From: Nitromaritima sp964584125
GTDB taxonomy: Bacteria > Nitrospinota > Nitrospinia > Nitrospinales > VA-1
Assembly (NCBI GenBank): GCA_964584125.1
Contig: CAZOYP010000046.1
Coordinates: 1-21,349, forward strand
Direction of reading: 5' to 3'
Length of the DNA stretch: 21,349 bases
Position 1 is the first letter of the stretch; each line of letters starts with the position of its first letter. Below the pieces are notes generated by a model. The model worked only from the letters and a program-made list of their open reading frames with translations. It made no database searches and was not told where the DNA came from. The translations under genes and the position numbers were made by a program. This document shows, piece by piece, positions 15,447 to 21,349 of the stretch.

Positions 15447-16121
15447 TTACGGGGTGCCCAGTGTAAGAACAATTTTTGCATAGTCACCGCCTACCGAATC
15501 TGTAATTGTTATTGTGTAAGTTTCAGTTCCTGATGCTGGAACTGCAGGAGCAGTAGCTGTACAAACTGCACCGACTACTGTCACTGTTGGCATAGTGGTT
15601 GTTGTACTCGGATCATCGCGCGTAATACTACATGTGGCTGCAGCCGAACCAGTAAGTAGCGTTGGAGTTATCTCTAATGTTCCAGCAGCCTCAGAAATTG
15701 TTCCGCTAGCTGGCGCTACTACCAAAATAGTAGGTAATACGGTTACAGTTGTCGTACCTGTTACTCCGGTAGAGTCAACTACTGTCACGGTAGCAGTACC
15801 TGCGGAAGCTGATGCCAAGGCTTGAACACCTGTAAATACTCCAGTTGCTGGAACAATGGTACCTATGGCGTTACCGCTTAATGAATAGGTATATGGGGCT
15901 ACACCTCCAATAGCAGTAAATGTTTGATTACCTTGCTTAAGTATCTGTGGCCCTTGTGGAATAATCGTAATCCCAGATGAAGGACCTAGCAATGCGGCCC
16001 CATCATTATCTAGGTCACCAGTACAAGCCAAAATCATGGTTGTCGATAAAAGACAAAATAACCATGTCTTTAATATATTAGTGGTTAAAAACTTTAGTTT
16101 AATTTTTTTATTCACACCCAT
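15447..16121 (-). CDS. lipoprotein A with bacterial Ig-like domains, within the flagellar operon
   Basis: A 224-residue predicted outer-membrane or periplasmic lipoprotein: basic n-region, hydrophobic WLFCLLSTTMI and lipobox ILAC with acylated cysteine 33. Mature protein: linker with GPSSGITI, a first beta domain (about 50-128) containing GGVAPYTYSLSG and ATGVFTGV, like 'putative Ig' cadherin-type repeats, and a second domain (about 130-222) with two cysteines that could form a disulfide. It is rich in T, V, S and G, as in surface adhesins. It is a paralogue of the next upstream gene by signal and N-terminal sequence (CTGDLDN versus CTQDIEN, then GPS). It lies between flgH and flgI, a place normally without extra genes. 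The start is ATG, or GTG two codons later; no Shine-Dalgarno is seen. Confidence 0.8.
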   Translation of the reverse strand: MGVNKKIKLKFLTTNILKTWLFCLLSTTMILACTGDLDNDGAALLGPSSGITIIPQGPQILKQGNQTFTAIGGVAPYTYSLSGNAIGTIVPATGVFTGVQALASASAGTATVTVVDSTGVTGTTTVTVLPTILVVAPASGTISEAAGTLEITPTLLTGSAAATCSITRDDPSTTTTMPTVTVVGAVCTATAPAVPASGTETYTITITDSVGGDYAKIVLTLGTP

Positions 16122-16144
16122 ACTTTTTAATTTATTTTAATATT

Positions 16145-16567
16145 TTAGAAACTCAATATTGGAACTAGGGTTGTTGCACTTGTATTTTCAACCGTAGCTA
16201 CAACATATGCTGTTCCTGCAACGGTTCCTGCAGTCAAAGTACCTGTTGCCACTCCATTAACCGTCGTAAAGGTAGCAGCAGAGAGAGTACCCAAGGTGCT
16301 CGTCAATGTTATTACTGCTCCATTAACAGGAACCCCGGCTGATGTAATTACTTCCATCCGAATGGTTGCTGACCCTCCTGAACCTTTTACTATTCCTACA
16401 CCTCCATACTGTGAAGTAATTCCTATTGTGTAACCTGAATAGCTAGGACCAACAATGTTTTCTATATCTTGAGTACAAGATAAAATCATGATTAAAGCGC
16501 AAGTTGTAATAAACCATGCTTTAGCTCTATATACGCAAGATAGCTTTTCTAATTTTTTTTGATTCAT
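16145..16567 (-). CDS. lipoprotein B with one bacterial Ig-like domain, within the flagellar operon
   Basis: A 140-residue lipoprotein precursor: KK-rich n-region, hydrophobic AWFITTCALIMIL and lipobox ILSC with the lipidated cysteine at 31. After CTQDIENIVGPSYSGYTIGI comes a single domain of about 85 residues with GVPVNGAVITLTSTLGTL, a FTTVNGVATGTLTAGT strand pair and TAYVVATV, which is the pattern of Big_1 (invasin/intimin-type Ig) domains. The frame is open to an ATG at 16603, but I prefer the ATG at 16567: it gives a normal signal length, and the DNA around it (GGGT-ATG-AAT-CAA) aligns with the start of lipoprotein A (GGGT-GTG-AAT-AAA). Function unknown; it is probably co-transcribed with flgH and flgI. 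Confidence 0.78.
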   Translation of the reverse strand: MNQKKLEKLSCVYRAKAWFITTCALIMILSCTQDIENIVGPSYSGYTIGITSQYGGVGIVKGSGGSATIRMEVITSAGVPVNGAVITLTSTLGTLSAATFTTVNGVATGTLTAGTVAGTAYVVATVENTSATTLVPILSF

Positions 16568-16660
16568 ACCCGAAGTTTTTAAACTATTTTTAATTAGAGT
16601 CATGAAAAATCTCGGTATTCACTATTAATTTGATTTAAAACAATTTTTGCCATTTTGATC

Positions 16661-16679
16661 TTAAAAATTAAATTTTTAA
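16661..16679. repeat. AT-only palindrome at the end of flgH
   Basis: TTAAAAATT (16661-16669) and AATTTTTAA (16671-16679) are perfect inverted copies around a single base, overlapping the flgH stop codon. The stem is all A-T and there is no T-run, so it is unlikely to terminate strongly; it could trim or attenuate the transcript before lipoprotein B. Confidence 0.35.
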
Positions 16680-17410
16680 AAGGGCCAAACATAACTTAAG
16701 GCCCGGTAGAGCCATCCTACTCGCTGTTCTTCGGCGATCACGCCATCGCCAGAATATGTAATAGATGCATTTGCGATGAGTGATGATTTAATCGTGTTAT
16801 CGTAATTTACATCGGAAGGACGAATCATTCCTGTCAAAACCATCAACTGTTCTTCTTGATTTATTTTTACAGAACGTTTTCCTTCTATCATGAAATTCCC
16901 ATTTTCATTGATACTTACGATGGTCGCAGCCACTGTACCGGTTAAACTTCCGCTTCTACTAGTTGTTCCGCTACCTTTATTTGCTCTCTCATTAGTCGCC
17001 CCAACTGAAGGATCAAAACCATTACCTAATCCAAGAAAATTTTTCACCCCCATATCACTGGGTAAACCCATAACTCCGGTCGTCCCAAGAGCAATTGACG
17101 CTGATTTTGAAGTGTCTGTAGTAGCAGTTTGAGTGGATGTAGCTGTCTCATCTAATATTACTGTCACAAGATCCCCAACCTTCCTTGCTTTCGTATCTTC
17201 AAAGAGTAAATTTTTTGGAGTATCTCCTGGCCATATACCGCCATCGTTAAGCTTTATGGGCTTAGCTTTATAAATTTTTTGTGGAATTACTGCTGATTTC
17301 GGATCTATAGCTTTATGAGTATTCGCACAAGCTGTTATGCCTATGAGGCTTAACATTAAAATTGCTATATTTAATGTGTTTTTATATAAGCTTATTTTTT
17401 TGCTTGTCAT
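16676..17410 (-). CDS. flgH: flagellar L-ring lipoprotein FlgH
   Basis: A 244-residue outer-membrane lipoprotein forming the L ring. The signal peptide ends in lipobox ITAC with acylated cysteine 28. Family features are GGIWPG and LFEDTKARKVGDLVTVILDETATSTQTA, a central glycine-rich loop (FLGLGNGFDPS), then GSLTGTVAATIVSINENGNFMIEGKR and MVLTGMIRPSDVNYDNTI, ending in LSYVWPF. Length is normal. The ATG follows the flgA stop codon without any spacer, so translation is probably coupled; GAGG lies within the end of flgA. A 72-108 bp spacer separates it from lipoprotein B. Confidence 0.95.
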   Translation of the reverse strand: MTSKKISLYKNTLNIAILMLSLIGITACANTHKAIDPKSAVIPQKIYKAKPIKLNDGGIWPGDTPKNLLFEDTKARKVGDLVTVILDETATSTQTATTDTSKSASIALGTTGVMGLPSDMGVKNFLGLGNGFDPSVGATNERANKGSGTTSRSGSLTGTVAATIVSINENGNFMIEGKRSVKINQEEQLMVLTGMIRPSDVNYDNTIKSSLIANASITYSGDGVIAEEQRVGWLYRALSYVWPF

Positions 17411-18139
17411 CTAGAATCTAACCTCGACTGTATTCCCATTAATTACTTCAGCATAAATTGTTTTTTTAGTCTCTAGGTTCACTACTTGAACAATGCTGTT
17501 TTTGAAACCATCTTCACGAACGGTTCCTGGTGCTGTAATTTTCATAGATCCTTTTCTTGCTAAAATAATTACCCTTGCCCCGCGCTTAACAGTGGGTACT
17601 TTTTTTAAATCTCTAAATTTAACTATTTTCCCGTTTTGTATATTCCTAGTTGCTGCCTTACCAATGACTTTATCGAGAGAAGTCGGAATATCTCTTAACA
17701 TTCTTTCTGTTCGGGTACGCTCGATAACTACATCTGATGTGCCAATTACACTTCCTCGCTGCAATGAATTTATTGTTTTTATTACATCCTGATAAACTGC
17801 AACATTCGCATTAACTCGAAGACGTTTAATAAATTTATCGTCTACTTTTACCAAAACAGTTAGAGGAATTCGTCCTATACCTCTGGGATTATTTGTTTTC
17901 CCAAAATCAAGAAACAGTTTTCCTTCGGGTAGCTCTAAATCCTTTCCTTGATATTTTATTGATATATCGATTGACTCAGGATCCCAGTCCAAATTGTTTA
18001 TCAAATAATTTTCTGCACTTGCTATTATTTCTTGTGATGTGACAATTCTGGTCTTGTCAGGCTTTGCCCAACCAATTGAACTTGTAATTAGAACGAAACC
18101 TAATACCAAAAAGAGTCCAAAAAATTTATTTTTAATCAT
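17411..18139 (-). CDS. flgA: flagellar P-ring assembly chaperone FlgA
   Basis: A 242-residue periplasmic protein that helps FlgI polymerise into the P ring. It starts with a Sec signal peptide (FFGLFLVLGFVLI, cleavage probably near residue 25 after GWA). The C-terminal half is a SAF domain: LQRGSVIGTSDVVIERTRTE, then IGKAATRNIQNGKIVKFRDLKKVP split over two strands, and VKRGARVIILARKGSMKITAPGTV. The end has NSIVQVVNLETKKTIYAEV and NGNTVEVRF, typical of the family. It lies 18 bp after flgG and abuts flgH. Position between flgG and flgH is common in proteobacterial-type clusters. Confidence 0.92.
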   Translation of the reverse strand: MIKNKFFGLFLVLGFVLITSSIGWAKPDKTRIVTSQEIIASAENYLINNLDWDPESIDISIKYQGKDLELPEGKLFLDFGKTNNPRGIGRIPLTVLVKVDDKFIKRLRVNANVAVYQDVIKTINSLQRGSVIGTSDVVIERTRTERMLRDIPTSLDKVIGKAATRNIQNGKIVKFRDLKKVPTVKRGARVIILARKGSMKITAPGTVREDGFKNSIVQVVNLETKKTIYAEVINGNTVEVRF

Positions 18140-18157
18140 AGTTTTTTATCTCTTTTC

Positions 18158-18946
18158 TTATCGCTTCATATTATTGGCTGTTTGAAGCATTTCATCGCCG
18201 GTTTGTACTGTTCTTGAGTTGGTTTCATATGCCCTTTGAGCGGATATCAAATTAACCATTTCTTCAACCACACTTACATTTGACATTTCAAGAAACCCCT
18301 GTTGGGTTTTTCCGCGAACATCAGTGTTTGGCCCGCCAACGGTTGGTGCTCCTGATGAATCTGTTTCTTTAAATGCATTGTTACCCACAGACTGTAAACC
18401 CGCCCTGTTTTGAAATGTTGCTATTTGCATCGTTCCTAAGACTGTTGGCGCGGTTGCTCCGGGTTGAGTTACAGATACACTTCCGTTTTCGTCAATCGAA
18501 ATTTGCAATGAATCTGCCGGGATTGTGATTGCCGGTTCAAGCGGTAAACCGTCTGCTGTTACGACCTGTCCGGTATTATTCATCTTAAATGATCCGGCTC
18601 GGGTGTAAGCGATAGTTCCATCTGGCAGGGCAATCTGAAAAAATCCTCTTCCGGTAATTGCAACGTCCAATTGATTCTTTGTTTGAATAAAATCCCCTTG
18701 TGTATAAATTCTTCCAATAGAGCCTAACTTGGTACCCAGTCCTATTTGACCACCTGTTGGTATCTGATTTCCATTTGGAGACAGGGTTCCGACCAACCTT
18801 AAGTTTTGATAGAAAAGATCTTGAAACTCTGCGCGACTTTTCTTAAATCCAGTTGAGTTTACATTCGAGATGTTATTAGAAATTGTTGCCACATTTATTT
18901 CCTGGGCATTCATTCCTGTTGCTGCCGTATATAAAGCTCGAATCAT
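18158..18946 (-). CDS. flgG: flagellar distal rod protein FlgG
   Basis: A 262-residue distal rod protein, the standard length. N-terminal rod signature: MIRALYTAATGMNAQE followed by ISNNISNVNSTGFKK. Middle motifs: GTKLGSIGRIYTQGDFIQT, LDVAITGRGFFQIALPDG, and YTRAGSFKMN. C-terminal helix: SNVSVVEEMVNLISAQRAYETNSRTVQTGDEML over two halves. All are characteristic of FlgG, which joins the proximal rod to the hook and passes through the P and L rings encoded downstream. AAAGGGA is seven bases before the ATG. It lies 41 bp after flgF. Confidence 0.96.
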   Translation of the reverse strand: MIRALYTAATGMNAQEINVATISNNISNVNSTGFKKSRAEFQDLFYQNLRLVGTLSPNGNQIPTGGQIGLGTKLGSIGRIYTQGDFIQTKNQLDVAITGRGFFQIALPDGTIAYTRAGSFKMNNTGQVVTADGLPLEPAITIPADSLQISIDENGSVSVTQPGATAPTVLGTMQIATFQNRAGLQSVGNNAFKETDSSGAPTVGGPNTDVRGKTQQGFLEMSNVSVVEEMVNLISAQRAYETNSRTVQTGDEMLQTANNMKR

Positions 18947-18987
18947 TTTTTTCCCTTTCTTTTGCTGGTATCGTTTTATATTTATCT

Positions 18988-19779
18988 CTAGACGAGTCGT
19001 CCTATTGAGTTAACTGACTTGTCATCCGCTTCATCTAAAGTTTGTATAACTTTTTGATAAGCTTCAAATGCTCGGATTGTCGTAATCATCTTTGTCATTT
19101 CTTCAATTGAGTTCACGTTTGACCGTTCTAATACTCCTTGTGAAACCTTGATATTGTCTGCTTCTATAGGTTTAGCTTGATTGTCCATCACCTTGTAGAG
19201 TCCGTTCCCCTCTTTTGCCAATACTGTAGGGTCTTCAAATTTTACCAACCCGATTTTTCCTTTTTGCTCGTTCCCAAATCCTTTACCTACGGTAATAGTT
19301 CCATCCGTTCCTACATCGATTTGCCCGCCTTGGTCCTCAATTTTTATTTTTTCTTGGGTGTTATCTAGAATGTAGTTACCATCTTGTGTGACCAGAAATT
19401 CTTGTGTATCCAGACGAAAGTTTCCGTTTCTTGTGTACCTACGACCTTGTGGTGTTTCGACTTGAAAAAATCCCTCTCCCTCTAACGCTAAGTCGAGAGG
19501 ATTATCTGTCTTGTGAAAAATTCCTTGCGAATGGTCTGTATAAACCTTATCGACTGCGACATAAGATACGTTTTCATTTGAATCGTTAGGAGGGAGTAAC
19601 GAATTTTTGCTTGCTTCAACACTGGAATCCTCATCAAATGGAGGCATGATTTCTCTGAACACCACACCATCTGACTTGAATCCAGCATTGTTTATGTTAG
19701 CCAGATTGTTTGCCAAGACATCCATTTTATGCTGCTGCTTAATTCCGCCTGAAGCCGCTATAATTAATCCTTCGTGCAT
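18988..19779 (-). CDS. flgF: flagellar proximal rod protein FlgF
   Basis: A 263-residue rod protein and first gene of the operon. It has the rod signature KMDVLANNLANINNAGFKSD near the N terminus, a central LDLALEGEGFFQVETPQG with YTRNGNFRLD, and the C-terminal helix NVNSIEEMTKMITTIRAFEAYQKV. It is close to FlgG but shorter in the middle, as expected for FlgF. The frame is open 14 codons further to 19821, but the ATG at 19779 has AGGG about eight bases upstream and begins with MHEGLIIAASG, where the family begins. The longer version would also start before the predicted transcript start, so it is rejected. Confidence 0.93.
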   Translation of the reverse strand: MHEGLIIAASGGIKQQHKMDVLANNLANINNAGFKSDGVVFREIMPPFDEDSSVEASKNSLLPPNDSNENVSYVAVDKVYTDHSQGIFHKTDNPLDLALEGEGFFQVETPQGRRYTRNGNFRLDTQEFLVTQDGNYILDNTQEKIKIEDQGGQIDVGTDGTITVGKGFGNEQKGKIGLVKFEDPTVLAKEGNGLYKVMDNQAKPIEADNIKVSQGVLERSNVNSIEEMTKMITTIRAFEAYQKVIQTLDEADDKSVNSIGRLV

Positions 19780-19814
19780 TATATAACCCTGAAATATTTT
19801 ATTTATGTCACTAA

Positions 19815-19833
19815 AAAGCAATACCTATACCAA
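19815..19833 (-). promoter_or_regulatory. sigma-54 (-24/-12) promoter before flgF
   Basis: On the minus strand TTGGTATAGGTATTGCTTT has GG (19831-19830) and GC (19819-19818) with exactly 10 bases between them; TTGG, A and TTGCTTT match the RpoN consensus. Transcription should begin near 19806, 27 bases before the flgF ATG. A run of 11 A lies directly upstream (minus strand of 19839-19849). Confidence 0.75.
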
Positions 19834-20227
19834 ATTCATTTTTTTTTTTCTTTTATAGAGCTATTTCCTGCTAAATTATTAAAATATAAGGGTTAATTTT
19901 ATTTCTATTTGTTAGCGTTGCTTTTTCTTTTTTTTTTTAACTTTCGCAATTTGGGTATTTTATTCCCTTGTTTTTTTTGTATTAGGCAATTTCTTCTGTG
20001 ATGGTTAATCCCTTAATTTTTAGTGTGTTAAATAAATTTTTCGTTTTATTTCAGCCCCTTGTTTTTTCTATATTTATTCTCAAATTGATATTATTTCCCC
20101 CAATTTATTGATAACTAGTTCGTATTATTCTATTAATCCAAATTGAATCTTTTTATTTCGTGCTGTAATCTGAACACTACATTATTAACTTCTAATTCTT
20201 GATTTTCATTCATATTACGGAGATACC
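19834..20227. other. T-rich divergent regulatory region
   Basis: About 390 bp between the flgF promoter and the rhodanese gene, with homopolymeric T tracts on the plus strand (19839-19849 and about 19929-19939). No coding frame is credible. It is the expected place for upstream activator sites of a sigma-54 promoter, but I see no clear dyad that would mark one. Confidence 0.45.
20108..20136 (+). promoter_or_regulatory. possible sigma-70-type promoter of the rhodanese gene
   Basis: TTGATA (20108-20113) is followed after 17 bp by TATTAA (20131-20136). Five and four of six consensus bases match. The start would be near 20143, about 85 bases before the ATG. AT-rich context lowers confidence. Confidence 0.35.
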
Positions 20228-20545
20228 ATGGAGCATATTTCAGCCGACGAATTACACAACCGCGTACCCAACTTCAGTTCTGAGGATTTGATCTTAGATG
20301 TTCGTTCCCCCTCAGAATTTAGTGAAGGACACATCGAAGGAGCACAGAATACTCCGCATGAAGAGGTTACCAGGGAAGTGGATAGCCTTAAGTCATATAA
20401 AACAGTTTACGTTCATTGTAAGATGGGAGGTCGTGCCAAAATGGCAGCGGAAGCGCTCCAGGGGGCCGGGTTAGAAAATATTATCTGCGTCAGTGATGGT
20501 GGGATGCAACGGTGGACCGATATGGGTTGGCCTTTGGTTAAGTAG
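20228..20545 (+). CDS. single-domain rhodanese-like protein
   Basis: A 105-residue sulfurtransferase domain. Motifs: LILDVRSPSEFSEGHIEGA (21-39), active-site cysteine 64 in the loop CKMGGRA, and SDGGMQRWTDMGWPL at the C terminus. The CKxGxR-type loop is that of general single-domain rhodaneses and differs from the CYHGxSS loop of the GlpE homologue at 112-426. Probably cytoplasmic; sulfur donor and acceptor unknown. CGGAGA lies five bases before the ATG. It is a single gene, divergent from flgF and convergent with the NxrC-like gene, and shows higher GC than the AT-rich spacer on its left. Confidence 0.9.
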   Translation: MEHISADELHNRVPNFSSEDLILDVRSPSEFSEGHIEGAQNTPHEEVTREVDSLKSYKTVYVHCKMGGRAKMAAEALQGAGLENIICVSDGGMQRWTDMGWPLVK

Positions 20546-20572
20546 TTTTCTTTTTTCTTTAATAAATGTCGT

Positions 20573-20623
20573 AAAAAATAAAAAAACCGGGGAAGATCAG
20601 GCCCAAGCCGTCTCTTCCCCGGT
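20573..20623 (-). terminator. rho-independent terminator after the NxrC-like gene
   Basis: Eleven-base perfect arms ACCGGGGAAGA (20586-20596) and TCTTCCCCGGT (20613-20623), with a 16-base loop, are followed on the minus strand by TTTTTTTATTTTTT. It ends the transcript of the gene at 20649 and may also slow transcription from the rhodanese side, though the plus strand lacks a T-run after the stem. Confidence 0.88.
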
Positions 20624-20648
20624 CAATACTTAACAGACTTTATTCAGA

Positions 20649-21349
20649 TTAGTAGTGAAGTGTATTCCACTGCGTAACCGCTTTCTGTCCGTTTCTTTCC
20701 TTGTTCTGACCATTCCAGATCGCAATCGCCATCGGCGTTTTGTTACCTGAGAACTGAGTGTCATTCTGATCGCTGTTAGTTAAGGAACGTTTGAATACAA
20801 CCGACCAGCGGTTATTTCTCCAGTTACCTGCACCGTCAACATCCTGATGAGCCTGAGTAGTCAACGTACTGAATCCTTCAGCATTTAGGTCTTCTACAGC
20901 CGATACACGCATGCGAGCATCTGAAAGGATGTTACCTGTTGCACGACCCGGATTATAGACACCCTCGTTCTTGCCCATACCAAAATCGATATTGGTAGCA
21001 CGCTTGCTGATGTCACCTGCTCCACGCGCCTTATAAGAAGCCGTTTTTGTACCAGGCTGTCCATGGACAGTGTCAATACCTTTCAGCTTTCCACTAGGCT
21101 CATACATGTAATAAGAACCAGAACCCATCGCCATGTATGCATACTGATCTTCCAAGTCTGCCATAGCTGAGTTGTCATTCTTACCAGCACCTTCTTTATT
21201 CCATGTAGCTTTCCACTGCCAGATGTTAACGCGTTCGCCATCTCCACCCATGGTGAACGGAGGCTCTTCGCCACTCTGATTCACCGGAAACATGATCGCG
21301 GCTTGGTCCCTATATTGCTGGGACTGAACCATGACGTCGTTTCGGGTAG
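20649..21349 (-). CDS. NxrC-like haem-b gamma subunit of a type II DMSO-reductase-family enzyme (partial, 5' end outside window)
   Basis: The C-terminal 233 or so residues of a secreted haem-binding subunit of the ethylbenzene-dehydrogenase gamma type. Visible features: QQYRDQAAIMFPVNQSG, where family members carry a conserved aromatic-A-x-x-FP segment; GGDGERVNIWQWKATW; and, near the end, NKTPMAIAIWNGQNKERNGQK before the closing TQWNTLHY. Members bind haem b through Met and Lys and pass electrons in the periplasm for nitrite oxidoreductase, chlorate, selenate or ethylbenzene enzymes. No alpha or beta subunit gene is in view, so NxrC is a likely reading, not proven. GC and codon use look higher than in neighbouring genes, as in a strongly expressed gene. 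The internal ATG at 21332 is not the start: the frame is open to the edge. Confidence 0.68.
   Translation of the reverse strand, partial: TRNDVMVQSQQYRDQAAIMFPVNQSGEEPPFTMGGDGERVNIWQWKATWNKEGAGKNDNSAMADLEDQYAYMAMGSGSYYMYEPSGKLKGIDTVHGQPGTKTASYKARGAGDISKRATNIDFGMGKNEGVYNPGRATGNILSDARMRVSAVEDLNAEGFSTLTTQAHQDVDGAGNWRNNRWSVVFKRSLTNSDQNDTQFSGNKTPMAIAIWNGQNKERNGQKAVTQWNTLHY

Noticed and set aside
19780..19821. 14-codon N-terminal extension of flgF
   Set aside because: It overlaps the sigma-54 promoter and would begin upstream of the predicted transcript start; the internal ATG has a binding site and matches the family start.
1..21349. CRISPR arrays, insertion sequences, prophage or integrase genes
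   Set aside because: No direct repeat array, transposase or recombinase motif was seen on either strand.

Overview
The window looks like chromosome of an AT-rich, diderm (Gram-negative) bacterium that makes flagella. Support for a diderm comes from the flagellar P- and L-ring genes (flgI, flgH) and several lipoprotein signal peptides. At the right edge lies the 3' part of a haem-b gamma subunit of the type II DMSO-reductase family, resembling the nitrite oxidoreductase subunit NxrC. Low GC, NxrC-like and tmRNA together fit a marine nitrite oxidiser such as a Nitrospinota member, but that taxonomic guess is inference.

Layout. (1) 1-54: 3' end of tmRNA. (2) 112-2990, minus strand: GlpE-type rhodanese, two very small genes (54 aa unknown; 57 aa histone H1/Hc1-like) and the translational GTPase typA. 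(3) 3400-9852: a glycan/accessory region of very AT-rich DNA. It holds a GT2-like/GT9 fusion glycosyltransferase, a truncated UDP-sugar dehydrogenase remnant, a DUF4254-like protein made of two repeats, gmd (GDP-mannose 4,6-dehydratase) with a good sigma-70-type promoter, a radical SAM/SPASM protein and an orphan 141-aa protein. (4) 9882-19779, minus strand: a large flagellar cluster in transcription order flgF-flgG-flgA-flgH-[Ig-like lipoprotein B]-[Ig-like lipoprotein A]-flgI, then a strong terminator, then flgJ-flgN-flgK-flgL. (5) 20228-20545: a second small rhodanese. (6) 20649-21349: the NxrC-like gene, running off the edge and ending at a strong terminator.

The flagellar cluster is the most informative part. 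Each of its two transcription units is preceded by a close match to a sigma-54 (-24/-12) promoter with exact GG-N10-GC spacing, so rod, ring, hook-junction and chaperone genes probably belong to a sigma-54 class. Between the two outer-ring genes flgH and flgI sit two paralogous lipoproteins with bacterial Ig-like domains. I do not recognise them as standard flagellar parts; they are the best candidate here for an undescribed component, possibly an accessory outer-membrane ring or disk. FlgL is enlarged by a tandemly repeated insert of about 100 residues.
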